A DNA stretch of 64,000 nt from Aegilops tauschii subsp. strangulata (lineage: Eukaryota > Streptophyta > Magnoliopsida > Poales > Poaceae). Made by a program: the position numbers and the translations under genes. The notes beneath the pieces were generated by a model. The model worked only from the letters and a program-made list of their open reading frames with translations, searched no databases and was not told the DNA's origin. Position 1 is the first letter of the stretch, and each line of letters begins with the position of its first letter. The DNA lies in NCBI RefSeq assembly GCF_002575655.3, contig NC_053037.3, positions 51,704,095 to 51,768,094 of the forward strand, given 5' to 3'. Positions 11,577 to 21,839 of the stretch are shown here, piece after piece.

Positions 11577-12342
11577 TGTTATTCGAAATTTCTCCGGTTC
11601 CATGTTATTCGGAATGAGTTTGTTAACAAGACTTGATCAACCTTGTTAATGGATTCCTTTTGATGAGCATGAGATGGATGAAACTAGAAGGCACAATCTT
11701 CTGTACCCTCTTTCTACTTTCTGTTATTTAGTTGAAATAAAGTAAAAATAGTATTTTTCTGTTTGTTTTCTGATTTATCCGTGCAATATAAAAATACCCC
11801 GAAAATAAAAGTTCTCCAAATGCCCTGAAAATGGAATATGATTTTTTCTGGAATATTTGAGAATATCTGGCACTGAGAACACAGCAGGAGGGGCAAGCAC
11901 CTAGCCACGAGGGTGGAGGGTGCGCCCCCCTGCCTCGTGGGCCCATGGTGGCTCCCCTCCACTTATTCCTGCACCCATACACTTCTTCTTCCTCCCAAAA
12001 AAATCACCATCCAGCTCAAGCACGAGTTCTAGCTCATTTTGCTACGATTTTTGATCTCCTTGCTCAAAGCACCTCTCAAAAAACTGCTTGGGGGGATTGT
12101 TCCTTGGTATGTGACTCCTCCATTAGTCCAATTAGTTTTTGTTCTAGTGCTTTTTTCATTGCAAATTTTTGCTGCCTAGGTGACCATGTTCTTGAGCTTG
12201 CATGTCAAATTTATATGGTTCCAAGTAGTTCTAATGCTTGATATAGGCTCTAGGCACTTTTAGGAGTAGTTGCTATCAATTTTGTTGAGCTTGGTTCACT
12301 TTTAATTGAAGTTATTAAAATTGCAGAATTTTTCAAAAAATA
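11577..12342 (+). other. Spacer with an LTR-like GC-rich block before the second ORF
   Basis: No coding frame is supported. At 11909-11945 there is CCACGAGGGTGGAGGGTGCG...CCTCGTGGGCCC, which resembles the GC-rich block of the element's own LTR and is preceded by similar AAAATGGAATATG/TCTGG text and followed by CTTATTCCTGCACCC. This is where an internal promoter or spliced leader for the second ORF would be expected. Confidence 0.5.
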
Positions 12343-13434
12343 ATGAAGAGATTTTTGAGGGGCTCATCGAGCCAAAGCTCGAAGGAAAAGCAAAATGAAG
12401 AAGCATAGAGGCCCAAATATAATTTGCCTCGCATAGCGGAGGTTCGGCCGTGTGAATGGCCTTCCAATGACTTCTTGAGAGCAACCAGGATTTATGATGA
12501 TTTTTATGCATTGGCTGAGAATGCAGGCCTCACCGACTTCCTCCGCGCCCAACGCAAACAGTTTCTCTTACTCACCAATACCTTTGTGCAAAACTTCTAC
12601 TATTATCCTAAGGAATCACCTCCTTCAGTAGAGTTTCATTTATATGATGTGATTAAGAAGATGCCACTAGATGAATTTTGCAAGGTTTGCAAAATACCTT
12701 TTGAGGGTAGTTTAGATGAACCACATCGTGAAGATGTGGATGGGTTTATTGACACTATTACTATAGGGGAAACTAGGAAGGTTGCCGATGCAAGAATCAC
12801 TAGCATACATTTTCCTGTTTTACGCTACTTTGCCTTATTTGCTAGTCGTTGCTTAATTGGTCGCGGGAACTGTGGAAACCTTAGTGTTCCTGATATTATC
12901 ATTTTGTTCCATGGTTTATTCTGCGATAACACTGTTAGTATGGGCGGTATTATTGCTAAACGGTTAAGTTTGAACCGTACAAAGGGCCCCATCTTTGGAG
13001 GTATTTATGCTTCACGCCTTGCTGCACATTATAACATACCTATTACGCAGTATGAAAAAGAAGAAAAATTGCTGCCCAATGCTTATTTAGATTATAAGAG
13101 TATGGTAGTGCATGACTTTATTGTTAAGAATAGGGAAGGGGCGCTTAAATAAAAATTATTCTTTGATAAACATCACCCTGAGACTATTACCTTCCCTGCT
13201 CCCTCCTTGTTTAATTTATCTACAGGACCGTATCTCGTTCCATTGGCGGCCATCTACGCCTACCGGAACCCTACACCAGCCACGGAGTTGGAACCACAAT
13301 TTGAGCCTCCACGACAGTCTAACTACCAGTGGGATCCAGAGATAATTTCCAACCAGTGGCAATCAGAGTCTTCTGCATCTCAGTACGACCCCAACTACAA
13401 CTATGGATATCCGCCAGGCCATCCGTGGCAATAA
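12343..13434 (+). pseudogene. Athila-type second ORF (ATHILA ORF-1 family-like), two in-frame stops
   Basis: One frame runs from an ATG at 12343 to a stop at 13432-13434, interrupted by TAG at 12406-12408 and TAA at 13150-13152; both are single codons with the frame open on either side. The N-terminus is Ser/Lys/Gln-rich, the middle (12424-13149) has LTNTFVQNFYYYPKESPPSVEF and IPFEGSLDEPH, and the C-terminal tail is Tyr/Pro/Asn-rich (YDPNYNYGYPPGHPWQ). This matches what is known of the conserved extra ORF in Athila retrotransposons, whose role is unsettled (sometimes called env-like, but no signal peptide or membrane anchor is visible here). About 364 codons in total. Confidence 0.75.
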
Positions 13435-15473
13435 ACCAACTTAGGCCAAAAAGCCTAAGCTTGGGGGAGTACGTATTTCCCACCGACATTGCATTCATGT
13501 TCACACACTCATTGCTACATGTCGGTGCTCATACTCTTTGATTGTAATATCCATGCTAGTTTATTTTTATTTTTCTTGCTTTCTTCTTGTGTGTTTGATA
13601 AACATTAAGAAAAACCAGAAAAATTAGTGTAGCTTTTATCTAGCTTATTTTTCTTGCTGTAGTAGTAATAATTAAAAAGAAAACCCAAAAAGATTCCATG
13701 TTCTTCTTTTGCTTGTTGGGAGCTTTCCCGTGTAAATAGTTTTATTTCTATTATTTTCTTCGGGGGTCGATAGGAGAAGACCATGATTAAATTTTTGAAG
13801 TGGCCCTTATATGCATTGTTGTTTATTTAACCAAGAGCCCATATTGCCTTATCTTCTCCTGTTTATTGAATGCTCGCAGATTCCAGCTTAGTCCAATGCA
13901 CGTGCACTCTTATTATTATTCACATCGTTCGGTCGTGCAAGTGAAAGGCAATTATGACGATATATGATGGACTGACTGAGATGAGAGAAGCTGGTATGAA
14001 CTCGACCTCTCTTGTTTTTGTAAATATGATTAGTTCATCGTTCCTGATTCAGCCTATTATGAATAAACATGTTTGCAATGACAATTAGAGATCATAGTTG
14101 CTTGTGCTATGCTTGATTAGCTATGAGTTATAATGGTTTACCTTGCGTGCCAACATGCTATTAAAATGGTTGTGATGTGGTATAGTGGGGTGGTATCCTC
14201 CTTTGAATGATTTAAGTGACTCGACTTGGCACAAGTTCACACATGTAGTTGAAATAAATCAACATAGCCTTCACGATATTTATGTTCATGGTGGATTATA
14301 TCCTACTCATGCTTGCACTCAATGTTTATTAATTTTAATGCATGTTCATGACTGTTGTCGCTCTCTAGTTGGTCGCTTCCCAGTCTTTTGCTAGCCTTCA
14401 CTTGTACTAAGCGGGAATACTGCTTGTGCATCCAATCCCTTAAACCCCAAAGTTATTCCATATGAGTCCACCATACCTTCCTACATGCGGTATCTACCTG
14501 CCGTTCCAAGTAAATTTGTATGTGCCAAACTCCAAACCTTCAAACGAAATTCTGTTTTGTATGCTCGAATAGCTCATGTATCAACTAGGGTTGTCCGTAT
14601 CTTCCATGCTAGGCAGGTTATTCTCAAGAGGAGTGGACTCCGCTCCTCACTCACGAGAAAATGGCTGGTCTCCGGGATGCCCAGTCCCATGCTTTATGCA
14701 AACTAAATCAAAATAATTGCAAACAAAACTCCCCCTGGGACTGTTGCTAGTTGGAGACACTCGTTGTTTCGAGCAAGTCATGGATTGATGCTTGTTGGTG
14801 GAGGGGGAGTATAAACTTTACCATTCTGTTTGGGAACCGCTTATAATGTGTGTAGCATGGAAGATATCGCCATCTCTTGGTTGTTATGTTGACAATGAAA
14901 GAATGCCGCTCAAAATATTATTTATCTCTGCTTTAAAACCGAGCTCTGGCACCTCTACAAATCCCTGCTTCCCTCTGCGAAGGGCCTATCTATTTACTTT
15001 TATGTTGAGTCATCACCCTCTTATTAAAAGCACTAGCTGGAAAGCGCAGCTATCATTTGCATTCATTATTATTAATTTATATTGGGTATGACTATGATTG
15101 GATCTCTTTTACCATGAATTACAATGTCTAGTCAGTCCTTGATCTTTAAAGGTGCTCTGCATTTATGTTTTGCGGTCTCAGAAAGGGCTAGAGAGATACC
15201 ATCTTGTTATATCATATGATGATTGTTTTGAGAAAGTGTTGCCATCCGAGATTTATTATTATGGCTCGCTAGTTGATTATGCCATTGATATGAGACCTTT
15301 GCTGAAAACTTGAGACCTAAGAGTTATTGTGAATGTGGTTAGTCATAATCTTTGCTGAAAACTTGAATGCTGGCTCTACATACTTACAACAATAAGAGCA
15401 AATAGAGTTTGTAAAAGTTTTTCTTTATCACTTTCAGTTTATCAACTGAATTGCTTAAGGACAAGCAAAGGTT
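13435..15473 (+). other. 3' non-coding region of the Athila element
   Basis: Two kilobases without a supportable gene, as is usual in Athila elements. It holds a second exact copy of the polypurine-tract sequence at 13456-13470, A/T-rich text, and short near-repeats TTGCTGAAAACTTGA at 15299 and 15351. Confidence 0.6.
13456..13470 (+). other. Internal polypurine-tract-like sequence
   Basis: TAAGCTTGGGGGAGT, identical over 15 bases to the tract just before the 3' LTR (15474-15488), and located 22 bp after the stop of the second ORF. It could prime an internal plus strand (a central polypurine tract) or mark an ancestral LTR junction. Confidence 0.55.
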
Positions 15474-15488
15474 TAAGCTTGGGGGAGT
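15474..15488 (+). other. Polypurine tract
   Basis: TAAGCTTGGGGGAGT directly abuts the TGATACG start of the 3' LTR, the position required for plus-strand priming. Confidence 0.85.
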
Positions 15489-16875
15489 TGATACGTCTCC
15501 GTCGTATCTACTTTTCCAAACACTTTTGCCCTTGTTTTTTACTCTAACTTGCATGATTTGAATGGAACTAACCCGGACTGACACTGTTTTCAGCAGACTT
15601 TCCATGGTGTTATTTATGTGCAGAAACAAAAGTTCTCGGAATGACCTGAAACTTCACGAAACATCTATTTGGAAAATAAGAAAAATACTGGAAGAAAAAT
15701 CCACGTCAGGGGGCCCACACCCTGTCCACGAGGGTGGGGGGCATGCCCCCTACCTCGTGGGCCCCCTGACGCTCCACCGACCTCAACTCCAACTCCATAT
15801 ATTCACTTTCGGGGAGAAAAAACCAGAGAAAAGGATTCATCGCGTTTTATGATACGGAGCCGCCACCGCCGAGCCCTAAAACCTCTCGGGAGGGCTGATC
15901 TGGAGTCCGTTCGGGGCTCCGGGGAGGGGGATTCGTCGCCGTCGTCATCATCAACCATCCTCCATCACCAATTTCATGATGCTCACCGTCGTGCGTGAGT
16001 AATTTCATCGTAGGCTTGCTGGACGGTGATGGGTTTGATGAGATCTATCATTTAATCGAGTTAGTTTTGTTAGGGTTTGATCCCTAGTATCCACTATGTT
16101 CTGAGATTGATGTTGCTATGACTTTGCTATGCTTAATGCTTGTCACTAGGGCCCGAGTGCCATGATTTCAGATCTGAACCTATTATGTTTTCATGAATAT
16201 ATGTGAGTTCTTGATCCTATCTTGCAAGTCTATAGTCACCTACTATGTGTTATGATCCGGCAACCCCGAAGTGACAATAATCGGGACCACTCCCGGTGAT
16301 GACCATAGTTTGAGGAGTTCATGTATTCACTATGTGCTAATGCTTTGTTCCGGTACTCTAATAAAAGGAGGCCTTAATATCCCTTAGTTTCATTAGGACC
16401 CCGCTGCCACGGGAGGGTAGGACAAAAGATGTCATGCAAGTTATTTTCCACAAGCACGGATGACTATATTCGGAATACATGCCTACATTACATTGATGAA
16501 TTGGAGCTAGTTCTGTGTCACCCTAGGTTATGATTGTTACATGATAAACCGCATCCGGCATAATTCTCCATCACCGATCCAATGCCTACGAGCTTTTCAC
16601 ATATTGTTCTTCGCTTATTTACTTTTCCGTTGCTATTGTTACAATCACTACAAAACCCAAAAATATTACTTTTGCTACCGTTACCGTTACTTCCATATTA
16701 GTTGCTAGTAAATACTTTGCTGCAGATACTAAGTTATCCAGGTGTGGCTGAATTGACAACTCAGTTGCTAATACTTGAGAATATTCTTTGGCTCCCCTTG
16801 TGTCGAATCAATAAATTTGGGTTGAATACTCTACCCTCGAAAACTGTTGCGATCCCCTATACTTGTGGGTTATCA
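15489..16875 (+). repeat. 3' LTR
   Basis: Starts TGATACGTCTCC and ends GTGGGTTATCA; 1387 bp. Collinear with the 5' LTR with scattered substitutions and a shorter GC-rich block at 15726-15760. Followed at once by the TGCGC duplication. Confidence 0.93.
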
Positions 16876-16880
16876 TGCGC
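16876..16880. repeat. Target site duplication, right copy (TGCGC)
   Basis: Matches 7278-7282. Removing 7283-16880 restores continuity of the antisense Tat gene. Confidence 0.95.
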
Positions 16881-17578
16881 CGCTGCAACGGTAGCACCCG
16901 GCGCCTAACGAAAGTGGCGATAAGGTCGGTGCCGGTGAGCCCCTCCCGCGCTACCATCTCCGACACCCGCTAGCACAAGTTGAGCACCTCCTGCGACGGG
17001 TGCCGAGGGAAGTAGTTCCAGTTCTGCTTCGCCCACGGCGGTGCGTCGACAAAGGGCGGCAGGTTGATTTGGTCCGCGCCGAGGTTGCAGGCGTAGAAGA
17101 AGGAGTTCTGCCACTTTTCGGAAGAATCCTCCGGCAGCATCTTGGGGCAGCCCCCGCCCGACCGCTTGTAGATGATGGCGGCCCCGTAGGAGGACATCTC
17201 CCCGGCCTTCGGGCCCTGCTGCTTCAAGGCGAAGAAGCGCACCCAGAGATCGATCGTGGGCTCGACCCCCAGGTACCCCTTGCAGAGGGTGACAAAGCCG
17301 GAGAGCTGTAAGATGGCGCCCGCGCCAAGATGATGGGGCTGGAGCCCGAAGAACTCCAGGAAGGTGCGGAAGAAATGGCTCGCAGGGAGGCCGAACCCGT
17401 GCTTGAAGTGTAGGAAGAACACCACGCATTCCGTCCCCTCCGGCCGCGGCTCCCGCTCACCCTCCGGCAGGCGCACGGCGACCTCCGTCTGCCTCGGCAA
17501 GCGCCTGGTGGAGCGGAGGTAGGTGATGTCCTCTGCAGTGATGGACGAGCCCATCCACGAGCCCAAAGGAAGTGCCAT
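16876..17578 (-). pseudogene. Antisense gene of the Tat element, first exon (Transposase_28-like)
   Basis: From the ATG at 17578-17576 the frame reads MALPLGSWMGSS and continues through LPRQTEVAVRLPEG, ECVVFFLHFKHGFGLPAS, FFRTFLEFFGLQPHHLGAGA and LGVEPTIDLWVRFFAL. This is the pattern of the 'putative gypsy type transposon' domain (PF04195) found in grass Tat elements. A stop at 16970-16972 interrupts a frame that then continues to the insertion point (MVAREGLTGTDLIATFV). The rest is at 6690-7277. The frame is open upstream to 17752, but that part overlaps the TATA box, so the ATG at 17578 is preferred. Biochemical function is not known. Confidence 0.7.
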
Positions 17579-17739
17579 CGGTGAAGCAAAGCAAAGGAAG
17601 AAAGAGAAGGAAACAGTGGCGGTGGAGCTCTGCTCAAAGCGGCGGGCGTCGCAGCACGCGGCGGTCGCAAGAAGCAGAGGGAGGACAAAGAGACAGGGGA
17701 GCGCGAGCGAGAATGATTTCCGCCGCCCCGCTCCCCCCA

Positions 17740-17747
17740 ATTTATAA
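17740..17747 (-). promoter_or_regulatory. TATA box of the antisense Tat gene
   Basis: The minus strand reads GGCTTATAAATTGGGGG. It is about 160 bp upstream of the chosen ATG, in a GC-rich region. The second Tat element has the same TTATAAAT core upstream of its antisense gene (40251-40259). Confidence 0.55.
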
Positions 17748-18031
17748 GCCACGATTCAAAACATGGGGAAGTGGGATCGTTTGCGCTCGCCCCTCCCACT
17801 TCCCCGCAATAAGTGCGCGCGTATGCACGCAATAACTGCCTCGAGAAGGACAACCGACTCGCGGACGTTGCAATAAATCCGTGCATGTGGGCCGAGGGCG
17901 CGCCGTGGCAGGCCCCAGCCCGTCACCCTGTCCTATCACGCGCGTGGCCTGTCAAGCCCCCTCAGCTCCCGGGCGCCACATGGCACTCGCGCTGAGCCCA
18001 AAGATTGCCTCAAGAATCGACGGACTCCTCA

Positions 18032-18195
18032 CACTACAAAAAAATACACTTCCGTGATGATACGTGTTGTCACAGTAGGTCACGTTTTCTGTCATGCATG
18101 TACATCCATGACAAATTTATGACAGAATCAAGACATTACCAAAATTATCATCACGGAAGTGTCCACTTCCATGATGATAAACCGCGCGTCACAGA
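18032..18195. repeat. CACTA terminal region with internal inverted repeats
   Basis: CACTTCCGTGATGAT at 18047-18061 recurs inverted as ATCATCACGGAAGTG at about 18147, then a further CACTTCCATGATGAT follows at 18163. The terminal 160 bp can therefore fold on itself. Confidence 0.6.
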
Positions 18196-18559
18196 AGTGC
18201 TTTCGTCAAGGGTGACCGACACGTGGCATCCACCGTAACGGAACGCCGTTAAGCTATCGGGTCCGGTTTTGGATCCGATAACCCGTTAACAGCCCCGACC
18301 AATGGGGATTTTCCACGTGTAAAATCATCATTGGCTGGAGGAAACACGTGTCAGCTCACTGTTGGGACAGATGTCATCCACTCATTGGACACAAACCGCC
18401 TATGATACGTCGACACGTGGCACGGCCCAACAGAGGCCTGTTCCTATGAAAAGGCCGGCCCATTTGACTTGGTCAAAAGGTGGCGGGCCGGCCCACGGCA
18501 AGCCTGTTAACGGCTTGTTCGCATATATCCCATTTACAGCCTGCTAACCTAGGGCCCGT

Positions 18560-19290
18560 TTATGGCCTAACCGAATTAGGCCTAGTAGCGTCATCTGGGC
18601 CGTCCAATATAATTCCAGCCCGTTTTAACTTCCGACCCATGTATGGCCCATGACGTCTTTCGGCCCATATGAGGCCCTTATTACTCTCGGACATTAACGG
18701 CCCGTGGTAAAACTGGCCCGTAATGAACAGTGTATCACTTTATACCCATTAACGGCCCGTGGTGAAACTGGACCGTAATGAACAGTGTATCACTTTATAC
18801 CCATTAACGGCCCATTATTCCGTTGGGCCGTTTCCAGCCCATGTTATCTTTCGGCTTTCTCGGGGCCCATTTATTCTTGTGCTCATTTCCACATTCGTTT
18901 ACTTACGACCCGTTACTGTCATTTTCTGCTTGTGGGCCAAATTCAGCCCGTGGTTACAGTCGGCCCGTTTGTGGCCCATTAATACTTGGGCTGTTTTCAT
19001 AGCGTCATCAAAATACGGCCGATTAATGACGGCCCGTTATGGTCGGCCCATGAACGGACGATTTCAACTCTAGCCCATTTACGGCCATAATGTGGTCTAC
19101 TATTGGCCCATGTTTGGCCAACCGATCATAAGCTCGTAGAAGGCCCATTGATGATACGACCCATAGAAGGCCCATTGTGTCTACGGCCCGTATAAGGCCC
19201 GTTGTTTCTACGCCACGTAGAAGGCCCATTGTTTCTACGGCCCTTAGAAGGCCCATTGTTTCTACGGACCGTAGGAGGCCCATGTAAACA
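18560..19290. repeat. CACTA subterminal repeat array (GGCCCA/GGCCCG motifs)
   Basis: Dozens of GGCCCR or complementary YGGGCC motifs occur at short intervals. Two ordered tandem blocks lie inside: a 55-bp unit (TTAACGGCCCGTGGT..., at 18693 and 18748) and a 27-bp unit repeated six times. Subterminal arrays of short motifs bind the element-encoded protein in En/Spm elements; that role here is inferred. Confidence 0.7.
19133..19290. repeat. 27-bp tandem repeat, six copies
   Basis: The AGGCCC anchors lie at 19141, 19168, 19195, 19222, 19249 and 19276, exactly 27 bp apart. The unit is GTAGAAGGCCCATTG plus TTTCTACGGCCC, itself a partial palindrome (CTACGG...CCGTAG). Confidence 0.85.
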
Positions 19291-19532
19291 ACAGCCGGTG
19301 GGCATCAAAGTTCGCCACCAGTGCAAATATAGGGAACACCCTACACTATACAAAAATGGCTTGCTGTTTTCTTCAGCCGGTGGCTGCACGTTAAGAATAA
19401 ATTTTGTATCGCACCAAAACAAATTACAACTATAAAACAAAAGGAAGGTTGGCATAAAAGTTAATAGTCTAGCAGATAAATGCACCACCAGAAGTTCAGA
19501 AGCTCAGTTCATTTGACCTGACTGTTACGTTT

Positions 19533-21839
19533 TCATGCTGTATTGTCCGATGGAGCACCATAACCTTCGCCTTCAGTTCTCCTAGGCTCCTGAACAACAT
19601 AGCAAATGCCTGATAGTCTGGTTTCAAAACCATGCATATCTTGACAACATCGAACAATGTCTCTCCTTTTTTCACAAAGGGTCTCTGTTAGGGAATGGAC
19701 TTGTGTCTGGAGCGCAGATACCACATTGTTTTGAGCTTGCATATCTTGATCATGAGGCAGTTTGGACGAGATTGCCTTAACAACCAACCCAGTATTACGC
19801 AGGAACGTGCTTTTGGCACTGTTAGTGGACAGGTACGGACCCACTGCAGCAAGAGCTGACATTGCGGTTATAGTTGCCTCGCCACCTTCAGAAGGTGGCG
19901 GTTCCACCATTTTTTCCATAGCTCACTGAAAAGTTGTGGTTTTACATTTGTAGTACCAGATCAGAAGATATTAAGGAGGCAGCAAAACCAAACAAAATAG
20001 CTTTGGTCTATATACAGAACTTATTCTGGTGAACCCATGTAAAATAATAGTTGTATTTTATTGCAAAGTACATAATAAAACCAGGTTCCAAACATATGAC
20101 CATGTACCATCGCTAATGTATTATCTATTTCTTCACATTGTATTGAGGGCTAAGGATAAAGAGATGAAGTTTATAATACAGTAAGCATAGTATGACATCA
20201 TTCATATCACAAAACAACTGAGAACAGACAAACAGGCAATTGTAACGTTGTGTGGGCAAGTCCAGCACGGAACTAGATTACAGGTCAAGATCAAAGGAAC
20301 ATCACTCCTCTCTTCTAAACCTTGTAAGGTGCAATGATACGCTAAGACAATTGTGTATAAAATTGAAAAGAGTAATAGACATTGGCTGCAAACCACGCAG
20401 TTCAAGGCACAAGTCAGAGTAAGTAGTAGTTAAAAGGCATGAGGATTAAGGACTTACAACAGCGACTTTGACTGGTGTAGTCATGCCCTTCTTCTTGCTG
20501 GTGTGACAGTCCTTGAAGATTTCCACAGCATTTGATTCAGGTACTTTTTGGTCCTTGCGGGCTTTCCTCTGCATTTGGAACAAGTCAATATAGATCTGAT
20601 AATATGGTACAGCGAAAAGAGTGAAACAGCAGCTAATTACAAGAGCCTCGCAGTGTGCAATATAGCTACGAGATCCTGTTGTCTGTTGGAATTTCACTTT
20701 CATACGGTTGGCCTTGTTCTTTGAACAGTTCACCTACAAGAAGATAGATTTGTGTGGCACATGCGTAAATAGGACTTCAACATGTGATCTGATCACATAT
20801 ATATAATGTACCTGATACTTCGGATCGGACCAGTGTTTAACGAGGCCTCTCCAGTCTTCATCAGATATATTTTCCACTGGAGATGTTTGGGCAAGTTCAC
20901 CGTTAGCCTTCCCTTCAAAGTGAGTTTTCCTCAAGTTATACCGATACTGTCGTAGAACAGACTTGAAAACATGGGTGCAAGCTTGTCTGGTTGCATCATC
21001 TTGGCTATCCAACTTGAACCTCATCTGTTGAAAATTATGGGAGTCTCATTATCAGCAACCTAGAAAGTATTGGACAGAGCAAGACGATATTACTAGTTTC
21101 CATACATAACCATACTTACAGATAAATGGTCGAGGAAGGTGTTGAACTGGGTTTCGTCTTTGTCATTCCTATACTGAATCCATGTTGGGAGGATACGTAC
21201 ATGACACCTAACAGCAACCGCTGCCTCTGATACTAACTTGGCTGAGTCTGTAGCATCATGTGGCCTTTTTAAACCTGCCTCAAAACGGATCTCCATTCTT
21301 CCTCCTCTAGATTTAGTTTACCTATCGAGCATTATCCCTGATGTTTGTTTCCTCTTGCGCCTAGGTGCTAGTCCAACAACAAACATAGGAAGTGTTAGTG
21401 TACATCAAACTGTGAGACTACATATAAAGAAGCATGCAACTGTAACTTGACTCCAGCAACTACCTTCTTGCTGTTGAAGCTCACAAAGTTCATCTGATCT
21501 TACCAACTCACCTTGTGTTAAGAGTGCTTCGGAAGTAGTGTCAGGTGGCAAGGGAGCTTGGGCACGTGCTGCTAGCTGAGTTGATGAACGAGTAAATCGT
21601 GCAGCTGGTGGTACTGTGGAAGGTGTTGCAACAACTAGGGTTGTCTCTTCTTCTTTGGTGGCAGCTATTTGTTTCTGTTTGGCTTGTTCTGCAGCTAGTG
21701 TACCATGGGATACCCTGTCAGTACAATTTTCCGCTGTACTTTGACCTTCTATTGCACCATCAGTACCAGCAGAATCTGCAGGATTGTTCCGCTTCCCTTT
21801 CCCTGTCGTTCTGTCTTGCTTCCTCTTTCTCTGTGCCAT
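19533..21839 (-). CDS. CACTA second gene, plant Ptta/En/Spm (Transposase_24)-like, multi-exon
   Basis: Proposed exons on the minus strand: 21839-21464 (MAQRKRKQDR, basic then Ala/Thr-rich), one near 21330-21120 (RFEAGLKRPHDATDSAKLVSEAA), 21024-20812 (LKHSD-like SDEDWRGLVKHWSDPKYQ), 20733-20641 (NKANRMKVKFQQTTGSRSY, the diagnostic segment), 20568-20458 (ARKDQKVPESNAVEIFKD and KKGMTTPVKVAV) and a last exon ending at 19533 with a likely coiled coil. Donors and acceptors are GT/AG: for example CAG|GTACAT at 20812 and a 72-nt intron 20640-20569. The NK.NR.K..F..TTGS pattern is that of PF03004, a CACTA accessory protein. The final junction is unclear: the best acceptor near 19925 would bring TGA into frame, so the gene may be broken there. 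Confidence 0.6.

Larger units (their letters stand above)
7283..16875 (+). mobile_element. Full-length non-autonomous Athila-lineage LTR retrotransposon (Sabrina-like)
   Basis: All landmarks are present: 5' LTR 7283-8686, tRNA-Asp primer site 8698-8715, gag-protease 8765-11576 (broken), an Athila-type second ORF 12343-13434 (broken), polypurine tract 15474-15488, 3' LTR 15489-16875 and a 5-bp duplication TGCGC. Reverse transcriptase, RNase H and integrase are absent; only 766 bp separate the protease from the second ORF region, so loss of pol is a property of the element and it would need enzymes from a relative. It inserted into the antisense gene of a Tat element. The LTRs differ by about a dozen substitutions in the first 250 bp plus a ~17-bp length difference, so the insertion is not very recent. 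Confidence 0.92.
16876..18031 (+). mobile_element. Tat-lineage Gypsy retrotransposon, right half
   Basis: Continuation of 4815-7282 after the nested Athila element. It contains the first exon and promoter of the antisense gene. It ends where the CACTA terminus begins at 18032, so the original 3' LTR was displaced beyond that element or lost. Confidence 0.7.

Noticed and set aside
17224..17886. 220-codon minus-strand ORF overlapping the antisense Tat gene
   Set aside because: Arg/Ser/Pro-rich shadow of the better frame that carries the recognisable domain, and it crosses the TATA box.
21533..21542. GTAGTGTCA as the inverted right terminus and TCA duplication of the first CACTA element
   Set aside because: It lies inside an exon of the element's own gene, and the next bases do not match the inverted terminus. 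Chance match.
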